DNA from: Azophilus sp965200465
GTDB taxonomy: Bacteria; Pseudomonadota; Gammaproteobacteria; Pseudomonadales; Azotimanducaceae
NCBI GenBank assembly: GCA_965200465.1
Contig: OZ241358.1
Span: forward strand, 3,720,001 to 3,784,000
Reading direction: 5' to 3'
DNA length: 64,000 nucleotides
The notes beneath the pieces were generated by a model that was given only the letters and a program-made list of their open reading frames with translations, searched no databases and was not told where the DNA came from. A program made the translations under genes and the position numbers. This document shows positions 1 to 8,461 of the stretch, piece by piece (the first letter of the stretch is position 1; each line of letters begins with the position of its first letter).

Positions 1-2
1 TG

Positions 3-812
3 GCCGCCGGCGACCTCTTGGCGGAACTGGATGCGCAGCCGCTGCTGGAGGCATTGGCGGTCGCTGCAGCCGGGGTGCAGGAGGCGCAGGCGCAGTTGGA
101 GCGGTTGGAAAGCGGCGTCCGCCCCCAAGAAATGCGGCAAGCCCAAGCCGGGTTGGCCGAGGCCGAAGCCCTGCTGGAGAACGCGGAACTCGAGTTGGCC
201 CGGCAGCGGGAACTGTTCGACGACGGCCTGAACAGCCGCCACGCCCTGGACGCCGCCATCGCCCGCCGCGACCAAAGCGCCGCCCGCTGGCGGGCCAGCC
301 GGGAGGCGTTGGCCTTGGCCTTGGAGGGCTTTCGGCAGGAGGACATCGCCACCGCCCGCGCCGCCTTGGCGGCCGCCCAAGCTCGGCGCGACCAAGCCGA
401 AACCCAGGTGCGGGATACGCAACTGCGGGCCCCCAGCCCCGGCGTCATCCTCACCCGCGCACAGGAGCCCGGCGCCATATTGAAGGTGGGCGCCCCGGTT
501 TACGCCCTGTCCTTGACGGAGACCCTGTACGTCCGCGCCTACGTCAGCGAAGCCCACTTGGGCTGGGTGGTCCCTGGTGCCGCAGTGCGCATTGGCACGG
601 ACTCCACCAGCCGAACGTTCTCCGGGCAGGTGGGCTTCGTTTCGCCGCGCGCGGAGTTCACTCCCAAAACCGTGGAGACGCCGGAACTGCGCACGGACTT
701 GGTGTATCGGCTGCGCATCGTGGTCACAGACCCGGACCCCAGCCTGCGCCAAGGCATGCCGGTCACGGTGGAGGTTCCGCCGCCCAGTGCCCTGCCGGCG
801 GAGATGGGGTGA
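3..812 (+). CDS. HlyD-type periplasmic adaptor of an ABC efflux pump, 5' end missing
   Basis: The reading frame is open from the first bases of the window, so the N-terminus (signal anchor and first lipoyl half) lies upstream. Visible in order: the end of the first lipoyl half (GDLLAELD), a long Ala/Glu/Gln-rich alpha-hairpin coiled coil (about residues 20-130 of the visible part), the second lipoyl half (LRAPSPGVIL, EPGAILKVG) and a beta-barrel domain near the C-terminus. Proteins of this kind bridge an inner-membrane ABC pump to an outer-membrane channel. The ATPase and two permeases that follow on the same strand make the YhiI/RbbA/YhhJ-type exporter the best model. Substrate unknown. A TTG at 18 could be taken for a start but would remove conserved lipoyl residues. 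Confidence 0.85.
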   Translation, partial: AAGDLLAELDAQPLLEALAVAAAGVQEAQAQLERLESGVRPQEMRQAQAGLAEAEALLENAELELARQRELFDDGLNSRHALDAAIARRDQSAARWRASREALALALEGFRQEDIATARAALAAAQARRDQAETQVRDTQLRAPSPGVILTRAQEPGAILKVGAPVYALSLTETLYVRAYVSEAHLGWVVPGAAVRIGTDSTSRTFSGQVGFVSPRAEFTPKTVETPELRTDLVYRLRIVVTDPDPSLRQGMPVTVEVPPPSALPAEMG

Positions 813-874
813 CAAGCGCCGGCTGCGGCCCGGCGGCGTTGCCCCCACCCTGAAGCTCTCCCCATTTGGCTGCC

Positions 875-2605
875 ATGGTCCCGCAAGTCGTCACCCGGGA
901 CCTGTGCAAGCGGTTTGGCGACGTCGTAGCGCTCAAGGACTTGAGCGCCCAAGTCCAGGGCGGGCGCTTGACGGGGCTAGTGGGTCCGGACGGTGCCGGC
1001 AAGACCACCCTCATGCGGATGCTGGCCGGGCTGATGGCGCCCAGCAGCGGCGCCCTGCAAGTGGCTGGCCACGACCCAGTGCGGGAGGCGGCTGCGGTTC
1101 ACCGCATCACCGGCTACATGCCGCAGCGCTTCGGCCTCTACCAAGACCTCTCCGTCGATGAGAACCTGCGCCTCTACGCCAGTCTGCGCGGCCTGGGCAA
1201 GGAGGAAGCGAAGGCCGTCTTTCCCGTCCTGCTGCGCTTCACCGGCTTGGCGCCCTTCGTCAAGCGCTTGGCCGGGCGGCTGTCCGGCGGCATGAAGCAG
1301 AAGCTGGGCTTGGCCTGCGCCCTGATGGCCCGTCCCAAGGTGCTGCTGTTGGATGAACCCAGCGTTGGCGTGGACCCGGTAAGCCGGCGGGAACTCTGGG
1401 CGATGGTGCGGGAAATGGCTGGGGAGGGCATGGCGGTGGTCTGGGCCACCGCCTATTTGGATGAAGCGGAGCGCTGCGATGAGGTGCTGCTGCTGAAGGA
1501 CGGCGAACTGGCCTACCGCGGCGCCCCGGGGGAACTGACCGAACGCCTGCGCGGCCGCAGCTACTTGGTCTCCAACCTTGCCGGCGACCGCCGCGCATTT
1601 CTGACCCAAGCCCTGGATTCGCCGGCGGTGCGCGACGGCGTCATCCAAGGCGGGTCGGTGCGCTTGGTGTTGGCGGCCAAGGCGCGGCCGGAAACCCTTG
1701 AACCGCTGCTGCAGGCCGCCCAAGGGAGCATTGCGCCGACGCCGCCCCGCTTTGAGGACGCCTTCATCGACTTGCTGGGCGGCGGCCCGTCCGGACGTTC
1801 CGCCATTGCCGAAAAAGTGGCGCCGACGGCCGCCGCCAAGGGAGTCATGGTGCAGTGCCGTCAACTCACCAAGCGCTTTGGCAACTTCACCGCCACCGAC
1901 CGCATCAGCTTCGCCGTGCGCCAAGGGGAAATCTTCGGCCTGCTCGGTCCCAACGGCGCCGGCAAATCGACCACCTTCAAAATGCTCTGCGGCCTGCTGA
2001 AGCCCACTGCCGGCCAAGCGGAGGTGGCCGGCGTCGCCCTGCGCGGCTCCGGCAGCCAAGCCAAGCTGCACCTAGGGTACATGGCGCAGAAGTTCTCCCT
2101 GTACGGCTCCATATCGGTGCGCCAAAATCTGGAGTTGTTCTCCGGCGTCTATGGGCTCAAGGGCAAGCGGCGCCGGCGGCGAATGGCGGAGATGATCGAG
2201 GTTTTCCACCTGCAGGAGTTTCTGGATGAGTCCCCGGAGCAACTGCCCTTGGGGCACAAGCAACGGCTGGCGCTGGCCTGCGCCCTGATGCACCGCCCTA
2301 GGGTTCTGTTTCTGGACGAACCCACTTCCGGGGTGGATCCCATCACCCGACGGGAGTTCTGGACCCACATCACCGGTTTGGTCGGCAGGGGCGTGACCGT
2401 TCTGGTGACCACCCACTTCATGGACGAGGCCGAGTGTTGCGACCGGGTGGCCTTGGTCAACCGCGCCCAATTGATAGCCTTGGACACTCCCGATGCGCTC
2501 AAGGCCAGCGTGGCTCGTCCCGACCGGCCCGAACCCAGCATGGAGGACGCCTTCGTTGAACTGGTGCTGGCGCAGCGCGCAGCAAGGCCGGAGGAAGCCG
2601 CGTGA
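875..2605 (+). CDS. Tandem ABC transporter ATPase (RbbA/YhiH-like, two nucleotide-binding domains)
   Basis: Two ABC ATPase domains lie in one chain. NBD1 (about residues 5-225) has Walker A GPDGAGKTT, signature LSGGMKQ and Walker B VLLLDEPSVGVDP. NBD2 (about 320-555) has Walker A GPNGAGKSTT, Walker B VLFLDEPTSGVDP and a degenerate signature, LPLGHKQ, so one of the two composite ATP sites may be weak. The protein energises the two membrane subunits encoded directly downstream, whose first gene overlaps this one by 4 nt (GTGA). The ATG at 875 is preferred to the TTG at 866. The C-terminal membrane domain of E. coli RbbA is absent here and is replaced by the separate permease genes. Confidence 0.88.
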   Translation: MVPQVVTRDLCKRFGDVVALKDLSAQVQGGRLTGLVGPDGAGKTTLMRMLAGLMAPSSGALQVAGHDPVREAAAVHRITGYMPQRFGLYQDLSVDENLRLYASLRGLGKEEAKAVFPVLLRFTGLAPFVKRLAGRLSGGMKQKLGLACALMARPKVLLLDEPSVGVDPVSRRELWAMVREMAGEGMAVVWATAYLDEAERCDEVLLLKDGELAYRGAPGELTERLRGRSYLVSNLAGDRRAFLTQALDSPAVRDGVIQGGSVRLVLAAKARPETLEPLLQAAQGSIAPTPPRFEDAFIDLLGGGPSGRSAIAEKVAPTAAAKGVMVQCRQLTKRFGNFTATDRISFAVRQGEIFGLLGPNGAGKSTTFKMLCGLLKPTAGQAEVAGVALRGSGSQAKLHLGYMAQKFSLYGSISVRQNLELFSGVYGLKGKRRRRRMAEMIEVFHLQEFLDESPEQLPLGHKQRLALACALMHRPRVLFLDEPTSGVDPITRREFWTHITGLVGRGVTVLVTTHFMDEAECCDRVALVNRAQLIALDTPDALKASVARPDRPEPSMEDAFVELVLAQRAARPEEAA

Positions 2606-3843
2606 CCGCATTCACGCCGCGGTCGTCGAAATGGCTCGCCTGGCGGCGGCCGGCTGGTTTGAGGCCCAAAGCGGACAGCCACCCAGCCGACGCTGAGCGT
2701 TCAACCAGCGCCGGCGGAGACCACCTGCAAGGCGAGCGATCCCGGCGCTTCGGCAGGCTGGGCGCGTTGATGGTGAAGGAGGGCCTGCAAGTGCTGCGCG
2801 ACCCATCCTCGCTGATGATCGCGTTCGTGTTGCCGACCATGCTGCTGTGGCTGTTCGCCAACGCCATTTCCCTGGACATCGACAGGGTGCGTTTCGGGGT
2901 GGGGCTCGAAGGGGGCGGGCAAGCCGCCTACGAGCTGGCCGCCGCCTACGCCGCCACGCCCTACTTTGAGGCTAGGCCGGCGCGGCACCGCCGGCAACTT
3001 GACGCACTGATGGCCAGCGGCGAAATAAGAGGCTACGTCGTCATTCCCGCCAACTTCGACCGAGACTTGGCCGCCGGCGGCGCCCCGCAGATTCAAGTGA
3101 TCACCGACGCCACCGAACCCAACACCGCCAAGTTCATCAGCGGCTACGCCCAGGGCGTGCTTGGCAATTGGCTGGCCGACAGGTCCGCCGCCGCGGGGCG
3201 CATCATCGTGCAGCAGCGTTTTTGGTACAACCCGGAGTTGAACAGCCGCCAAGTGCTGATCCCCGGCGGCATCGCCATCATCATGACGATGATCGGCACC
3301 CTGCTGACCGCCTTGGTCATCTCCAGGGAGTGGGAGCGCGGCACCATGGAGGGGCTGATGTCCACTCCGGCGAGCATGGTGGAACTGCTGCTCAGCAAGC
3401 TGGCGCCCTACTTTCTGTTGGGAATGCTGGGCATCCTCAGCTGCACCTTCATGGCGGTGGCGTTCTACGGGGTGCCCATGCGCGGCTCCTTGGCGGCGCT
3501 CATGACGGTGAGCGCCGTCTTTCTGCTGCCCGCCTTGGGTCAGGGCCTGCTGATCTCCACTTTGGCCAAAAGCCAGTTCACGGCGGCGCAGGTGGCCCTG
3601 TTCGCCGGCTTCATGCCGGCGTTGATTCTGTCCGGCTACCTGTTTGAGATAGACGCCATGCCGGCTTGGCTGCAGGCCGTCACCCACCTAGTGCCGGCCC
3701 GCCACTACGTTCCTTCCCTGCAATCGATATTTCTGGCCGGGGATCTTTGGCCGCAGATGCTGCGCGACATGGCGGCGCTGCTGGCCTTGGGGCTGGCGAT
3801 CTTCGCCCTGACCCTGCGCCGGGTGCGCAAGAGCCTGGACTGA
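2602..3843 (+). CDS. ABC-2 type efflux permease, first membrane subunit
   Basis: Membrane subunit of the exporter. After a polar, probably cytoplasmic N-terminal stretch of about 50 residues comes VKEGLQVLRDPSSL, the usual start of YhhJ/YhiH-type ABC-2 permeases. Then follow one membrane helix, a large periplasmic domain (residues about 95-225), and a block of about five helices with the family element REWERGTMEGL. The GTG start overlaps the ATPase stop (GTGA) and is preceded by a GGAGG-type ribosome site; an internal ATG at 2770 would give a more typical length. The next gene starts inside this stop codon (TGATG), so ATPase and both permeases are translationally coupled. Confidence 0.85.
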   Translation: MTAFTPRSSKWLAWRRPAGLRPKADSHPADAERSTSAGGDHLQGERSRRFGRLGALMVKEGLQVLRDPSSLMIAFVLPTMLLWLFANAISLDIDRVRFGVGLEGGGQAAYELAAAYAATPYFEARPARHRRQLDALMASGEIRGYVVIPANFDRDLAAGGAPQIQVITDATEPNTAKFISGYAQGVLGNWLADRSAAAGRIIVQQRFWYNPELNSRQVLIPGGIAIIMTMIGTLLTALVISREWERGTMEGLMSTPASMVELLLSKLAPYFLLGMLGILSCTFMAVAFYGVPMRGSLAALMTVSAVFLLPALGQGLLISTLAKSQFTAAQVALFAGFMPALILSGYLFEIDAMPAWLQAVTHLVPARHYVPSLQSIFLAGDLWPQMLRDMAALLALGLAIFALTLRRVRKSLD

Positions 3844-4952
3844 TGTGGCGCCGTTTGCAGGCCGTCATCCGCAAGGAGGTGCGGTCCTATTGGCGGGACC
3901 CCGCCACCCGCCGCTTGGTGTTGGGCGCTCCGATGCTTCAGGTGGTGCTGTTCTCCTTGGCGGCGAGCCTGGACGTCCGCAACGTGGACGTCGCCGTGCT
4001 GGACCAGGACGAGGGACGCTGGTCCCACGAACTCATCGCCCGCATTGACGGCGCCAGCTTCACCGATGAGATCATCCCGGCGCACAGCTTGCGGGAGTTG
4101 AACGACTTGCTCGTGCAGCGCCGCGCCCTGGTCGGCGTCCACATCGCCGCCGACTTCTCGCGCCGGCTTACCGCCGCCAAGGAGGGGCGGGTGCAGTTGT
4201 TGGTCGATGGGCGCCGTGCCAACGCCGGGCAGGTGGCGGCCAACTACTTTGCGGCGATCGGCGAAGACCTGAACGTTGCCCTGCGGGCTGCCGACCCAGA
4301 GGGCGGCCAAGCGCCGCAGGTGCGCCTGCGGCACTGGTTCAACCCCAACCTGCACTACCGCTGGTTCATGGTGGTGAATGTCTGCGCCGCCATCAGCTTG
4401 ATGCTGACCCTTGTGGTGACGTCGCTGTCCATTGCCCGAGAGCGTGAAATGGGCACCTTCGACCAGTTGCTTGTGGCGCCGCTGAACTCCTTTGCAATCA
4501 TCATCGCCAAGAGCGTACCCGGGATGATGGCCGGGGGCGCAGCCTCCGCCTTGGTCGGCCTGCTGGCGGTGGCGGGGTTTGGCGTGCCCTTCACCGGCAA
4601 CCTGCTGGCCTTCCTGTGCGCCACCCTGTTGTTCTTGCTGTCCATAGTCGGCTTCGGCTTGGTGATCTCGTCGCTCTGCCAAACCCAGCAGCAGGCCATT
4701 CTCGGCACCTTCTTCGGCGCCACCCCCATAGTTCTGACCGGCGGCTTCCTGACGCCGGTGGAGAACATGCCCGAATGGCTGCAACCGGCCACCGCGCTCA
4801 ACCCCTTCAAACACTATCTGCAGGCGGTGCAGGGCAGTTTCTTTCGGGCGCAGTCCTTCACTCAACTTTGGCCGCACATGTGGCCCCTAATGCTCATCGC
4901 CGCCGCCACCCTGTTCAGCGCCACCCTGGTGGTGCGGCACAACTTGCGCTAG
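3843..4952 (+). CDS. ABC-2 type efflux permease, second membrane subunit
   Basis: The partner permease is 369 residues, beginning WRRLQAVIRKEVRSYWRDP. It has one N-terminal helix, a soluble periplasmic domain and about five C-terminal helices, with AREREMGTFDQLL marking the ABC-2 fold. The ATG overlaps the upstream stop in TGATG. It should pair with the preceding permease as a heterodimer under the tandem ATPase and the HlyD adaptor, forming a drug or toxic-compound exporter. No outer-membrane channel gene follows: the next gene, modC, lies on the other strand 14 bp away. The substrate cannot be read from the sequence. Confidence 0.85.
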   Translation: MWRRLQAVIRKEVRSYWRDPATRRLVLGAPMLQVVLFSLAASLDVRNVDVAVLDQDEGRWSHELIARIDGASFTDEIIPAHSLRELNDLLVQRRALVGVHIAADFSRRLTAAKEGRVQLLVDGRRANAGQVAANYFAAIGEDLNVALRAADPEGGQAPQVRLRHWFNPNLHYRWFMVVNVCAAISLMLTLVVTSLSIAREREMGTFDQLLVAPLNSFAIIIAKSVPGMMAGGAASALVGLLAVAGFGVPFTGNLLAFLCATLLFLLSIVGFGLVISSLCQTQQQAILGTFFGATPIVLTGGFLTPVENMPEWLQPATALNPFKHYLQAVQGSFFRAQSFTQLWPHMWPLMLIAAATLFSATLVVRHNLR

Positions 4953-4965
4953 CCGCCCCGGCCAT

Positions 4966-6012
4966 TCAGGCGCTGTGCGCATCCAGGGCTACGGACTTCA
5001 CCAAGGCGAACAGGGTCATGCCCGGTTTGAGTCCGAGGTTTTCCTGGGAGAGGCGGGTGATGCGGGCGCACAGGCGTTGGCCCGCACAGTCCAGTTCCGC
5101 GAAGAGGGCGCCGTCGGCGGCCGGCGCAAGGCCGGTGAGGGTGACGTCCAGAACGTTGAGGATGCTGGTGCGGGTGGGCCGGTCCAAGGCCAAGGACAGG
5201 TCTCGGGCGGGGATATGCACCCGCAAGGGGGAAGGGGCGCCGCGCAGGTCTCCACCCACCCAAAGCCTTTGCGGACCTATGCGCAGGGCGCTTAGGCCGG
5301 TTTCCGAGTCATAAGACTCAAAGGCCGCTTCGAGTATTCCGCCAGTGTCGATCAGCGGCGAAAGGGGATGGTCCAGCGCCGCCGCCACCGCCTCCGGCGC
5401 ACCGGCGCCTATGACCTCACCGGCCTCCATGATCACTAGGTGGTCGGCGATTTGCAGAACCTCCGCCAAGGCGTGGGTGACGTAGATCACCGGGCGGTTC
5501 AGTGCGCGGCACAGCCGCCTGAGCATGGGCGCTAGTTCGGAGCGGGCCAAGGGGTCCAGGGCGGAAAGCGGTTCGTCCAACAGCCACAGGGCGGCGGGTC
5601 TCAGATAGGCCCTAGCCAGGGCGGCCCGTTGCCGCTGGCCGCCGGAAAGGGTTGCCGGCTTCCTTCCCAAGAGCTCCTGCAGGCCGAATCTCGCCGCCGC
5701 TTCGTCGATCCGCCCGGCGCCGGGAACCGCCTTCAGGTTGCCGGCCACCGTCAGGTGTGGAAACAGGGCCGGCTGCTGCAAGGTCATGCTGACCGGGCGG
5801 CGGTGGGGAGGCAGGGCGTCCCAACGCTGGCCGTTGAAGGACACAGCGAAGCCTTCGGGCCTTTCCAACCCGGCGATGACGCGCAGCAAGGTGGACTTGC
5901 CAGCGCCTGAGGCGCCGATGAGGGCGGTGACGCCCACGCTCGGCAACTCCAAGTCCACCTGCAGGCGGAAGCCGCTCGCACTTTGCAGCCGGCCTTTTAG
6001 CCGCAAGCTCAT
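4966..6012 (-). CDS. modC: Molybdate ABC transporter ATPase
   Basis: 348 residues. The ATPase domain carries Walker A GASGAGKST, Q-loop region, signature LSGGQRQRAALA and Walker B LWLLDEPLSALD. It is followed by a C-terminal regulatory TOBE/Mop-like domain (about residues 275-345), the arrangement specific to ModC. It powers molybdate uptake for molybdenum cofactor enzymes. The ATG at 6012 overlaps the modB stop by 4 nt (ATGA). The longer open frame upstream of it is only modB read in another frame. No ModE-like regulator gene or clear Moco riboswitch is visible beside the operon. Confidence 0.93.
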   Translation of the reverse strand: MSLRLKGRLQSASGFRLQVDLELPSVGVTALIGASGAGKSTLLRVIAGLERPEGFAVSFNGQRWDALPPHRRPVSMTLQQPALFPHLTVAGNLKAVPGAGRIDEAAARFGLQELLGRKPATLSGGQRQRAALARAYLRPAALWLLDEPLSALDPLARSELAPMLRRLCRALNRPVIYVTHALAEVLQIADHLVIMEAGEVIGAGAPEAVAAALDHPLSPLIDTGGILEAAFESYDSETGLSALRIGPQRLWVGGDLRGAPSPLRVHIPARDLSLALDRPTRTSILNVLDVTLTGLAPAADGALFAELDCAGQRLCARITRLSQENLGLKPGMTLFALVKSVALDAHSA

Positions 6013-6671
6013 CGCCGCCGCAAAACGCCGTAGGTTAGGGTCAAAGCCGCCAGGGAGAAGGCAAGCAGAACGCCGGCGGTGAAATGGGCGCTGCCGTAGT
6101 CCAAGGACTCCACCTGATCGAACAGCAGAATGGACAGCACCCGGGTCTCCCCGGGAATGCTGCCGCCGATCATCAGCACAATGCCGAATTCGCCCACCGT
6201 ATGGGCGAAGCCCAGCACCCCCGCCGCCAGCAGCGCCCGCCAGTGCAGCGGCAGCATGAGGCGGAGAAAGCGGGCCGCCGGGCCGACGCCCATGACGGAG
6301 GCGGCGTCGAGAAGCTCCGGCGGCGTGTTGCGGAAGCTGGCGGTCAGCGGTTGGCTGACGAAGGGAAGCGAATAGATGATGGAGGCGATCACCAAGCCGC
6401 TGAACGTGAAGGCCAGCGGCTGTCCGGTCAATCCCCGCCAAGCCCCGCCGAGCCAGGCGTCCTCGGCCATGGCCAGCAGGAAGTAGAAGCCGAGCACCGT
6501 TGGCGGCAGCACCAGGGGCAGGGCCACCAAGGCCTCCACCAAGGAGGCGAAGGCGCGGCGGCTGCGGGCAAGCCACCAAGCCAAGGGCGGCGCGATCAGC
6601 AGCAGCGCCAAGGTGGTGGCCGCCGCCAGCGCCGCCGTCAACGTCAAAGCGGTTGGAACGCCGTCATCCAT
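6009..6671 (-). CDS. modB: Molybdate ABC transporter permease
   Basis: 220 residues with about five to six membrane helices, including the ModB-typical stretch ALPLVLPPTVLGFYFL and the cytoplasmic EAA-like loop around LDAASVMGVGPAARF that docks to ModC. It moves molybdate across the inner membrane. The start codon overlaps the end of modA by 8 nt and its stop overlaps modC by 4 nt, so the three genes form one translationally coupled modABC operon read on the minus strand. Confidence 0.93.
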   Translation of the reverse strand: MDDGVPTALTLTAALAAATTLALLLIAPPLAWWLARSRRAFASLVEALVALPLVLPPTVLGFYFLLAMAEDAWLGGAWRGLTGQPLAFTFSGLVIASIIYSLPFVSQPLTASFRNTPPELLDAASVMGVGPAARFLRLMLPLHWRALLAAGVLGFAHTVGEFGIVLMIGGSIPGETRVLSILLFDQVESLDYGSAHFTAGVLLAFSLAALTLTYGVLRRR

Positions 6672-7512
6672 CGGCGGCTTGGCCCAAGTCCGGCGCGGCG
6701 GCGTAGCCGAGAGCGGGCAGTCGGCTGCGGACGCTTGCCTCCGTCATAAAGTCCAAAAAGGAGGCCGCCGCTTGGCCGGCGGCGCCGCGCATCAGCACCG
6801 CTCCTTGGTCGATGGGCTTGTGTGCTTGCTGCGGGCAAACCCAGTATTGCTCCGCCGGCGCCTCTTGCGCCATGAGTTGGCCCAAGGCGACGAAGCCGGC
6901 GGGCAAGGCGCCGGAAACGAGGAAATGGGTCACCTGGGCCACATTGGAGCCAAACACCAAGCCGTCCCGATGGCGCTCCCAAAGTTGCAGCGTTTGCAGG
7001 CACTCCACCGCCGCTTGCCCATAGGGCGCCAGTTTGGGGTTGGGCAGGCCGATGCGTTCGAAGCCAAGGCCTGCAAGGCCAGCGATGCGCCGAGGCGCCC
7101 ACAGCGCCACCCGTCCGCGTGCGTACAGCCGCACCGGGCCATGCGCCAACCCGTCGTCAACCAGTGCTTGGGGCCTTGCCATGTCCGCGGAGAAGAAGGC
7201 GTCGAACGGCGCTCCTTGCCGAATCTGCGTCGCCAACAGGCCGGAGGCGCCAAACACCGGGGCGATTTCGACGCCGTTGGCCTGCGCGAACTGTGCGCCC
7301 AACATCTCGAAAGGCGCCCTGAAATTGGCGGCTACGGCGATTCTCAGGCTGGAATTTCCGTGGATGGCCTGGGCGCCGGCTTGGAGAGCCGAGGCCGAAA
7401 CAGGAAGCGCCAAGCCGGACAAGCCTACGGAGGCCGTCAACCAGGCAAACGCCCCAAGGCCCATCCGCAGCCGTCTTGGTTTTGCGGGTCGCCAAAGCAA
7501 TTCCATCCCCAT
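6664..7512 (-). CDS. modA: Periplasmic molybdate-binding protein
   Basis: 282 residues from the ATG at 7512; a second ATG lies two codons later. The N-terminus has arginines and a hydrophobic stretch ending near SVSASA-like residues, consistent with a signal peptide. The mature part opens with RIAVAANFRAPFE and contains GASGLLATQI and PFDAFFSAD, all typical of ModA folds that bind the tetrahedral oxyanion. It delivers molybdate to ModBC. It is the first gene of modABC; comF ends 154 bp upstream on the same strand. Confidence 0.9.
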   Translation of the reverse strand: MGMELLWRPAKPRRLRMGLGAFAWLTASVGLSGLALPVSASALQAGAQAIHGNSSLRIAVAANFRAPFEMLGAQFAQANGVEIAPVFGASGLLATQIRQGAPFDAFFSADMARPQALVDDGLAHGPVRLYARGRVALWAPRRIAGLAGLGFERIGLPNPKLAPYGQAAVECLQTLQLWERHRDGLVFGSNVAQVTHFLVSGALPAGFVALGQLMAQEAPAEQYWVCPQQAHKPIDQGAVLMRGAAGQAAASFLDFMTEASVRSRLPALGYAAAPDLGQAADG

Positions 7513-7666
7513 AGAGTAGTGCGCCGCCCCGCCAGTAGTCGATAGCTGGGCGTTTTTCTCGGCGTTCGGGTTGTCTTCCGGGCACGGTCCCGGCGGCTGC
7601 GCACGGCACTGGTAACGGTGCCAATCTCCGTGCAGTGGCAAATGCCGGCGGCCCTTGGGCTTTTGG

Positions 7667-8344
7667 CTATGCCACGCGGGCCGCCGCCCAGACCACCACC
7701 TGCTCCGCGCCGGCGTCCAGCAGGGTGCGGGTGAGTTCGGAGGCCGTGGCGCCCGTGGTCATCACGTCATCCACTAAGGCGACCTTGCCGGCAAAGGGCC
7801 GCCGCGCATGGAAGGCGCCGCGGACGCTGGCGGCACGGGCGGCGCGGGATTGGCCGCGTTGGGGCCGGCCGCGCCCGCTCCGGCGCACTCCCGTCCGCCA
7901 CAGCGGAATGCCGAAGCGCCGCGCCAAAGGGGCCGCCAACAGCAGGGCTTGATTGTGGCCCCGCCGGCCTAGCCGCCCAGTGGTCAAAGGCACGGGCGCC
8001 AACAGGTCCGGCAGGGGTTCGCCGAGCGCTGCAACGGCGTCCCCCAACAGCTGGCTCAAGAGTTTCGCCTCGCCGTAGCCCTTGCCGAATTTAATGGCGT
8101 GAACCAGCCTTGGCACGGGCCCCGCAAAGAGCAGGGGCGCAACGACGCCTTGAAACGGCGGCGGCTTGTTGATGCACCCCGCGCACAGGTCGGCGGTGCT
8201 GGGCAACGGCAGGCCGCAGCACCGGCAGGCTCGCCGGTTCCAAGGCAGGCTGCGCCAACAGGGCCGGCAGAGGTCCATGCCGCCGTTTACCGGCGCATCG
8301 CAAAGCCGGCAAATTCGCGGCAGCAGAAGATCGAGCCAATTCAT
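7667..8344 (-). CDS. comF: ComF-family phosphoribosyltransferase-like protein
   Basis: 225 residues. The N-terminal third carries the cysteine pairs of a zinc-ribbon-like segment (CRLCDAP, CRPCW, CRCCGLP, CAGC). The C-terminal half is a type I phosphoribosyltransferase domain with VALVDDVMTTGAT as the PRPP-binding loop. ComF/GntX proteins take part in DNA uptake or use of imported DNA; the exact reaction is not settled. The ATG at 8344 (MNWLDLLLPRIC) is chosen because it matches the family start; the open frame upstream has no family features. It stands alone, divergent from the acyl-CoA dehydrogenase gene. Confidence 0.9.
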   Translation of the reverse strand: MNWLDLLLPRICRLCDAPVNGGMDLCRPCWRSLPWNRRACRCCGLPLPSTADLCAGCINKPPPFQGVVAPLLFAGPVPRLVHAIKFGKGYGEAKLLSQLLGDAVAALGEPLPDLLAPVPLTTGRLGRRGHNQALLLAAPLARRFGIPLWRTGVRRSGRGRPQRGQSRAARAASVRGAFHARRPFAGKVALVDDVMTTGATASELTRTLLDAGAEQVVVWAAARVA

Positions 8345-8461
8345 CGGCGCTGAGTTTTCCCGGCCTTGGGTCTTCGCCGCCAGCGGCGATTGCCGCAATT
8401 CGCGTAGGACAATGGATGCCGTTAAACTGAACGACGGCAGGAGATGGAGAGGCTGACGGCC

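Noticed and set aside
4966..6579. A 537-codon minus-strand frame covering modC and much of modB
   Set aside because: Only the part from ATG 6012 matches ModC; the upstream part is modB read in another frame.
7513..7666. Molybdenum-cofactor riboswitch or ModE site upstream of modA
   Set aside because: No recognisable conserved stem set or ModE palindrome was seen in the 154-bp gap.
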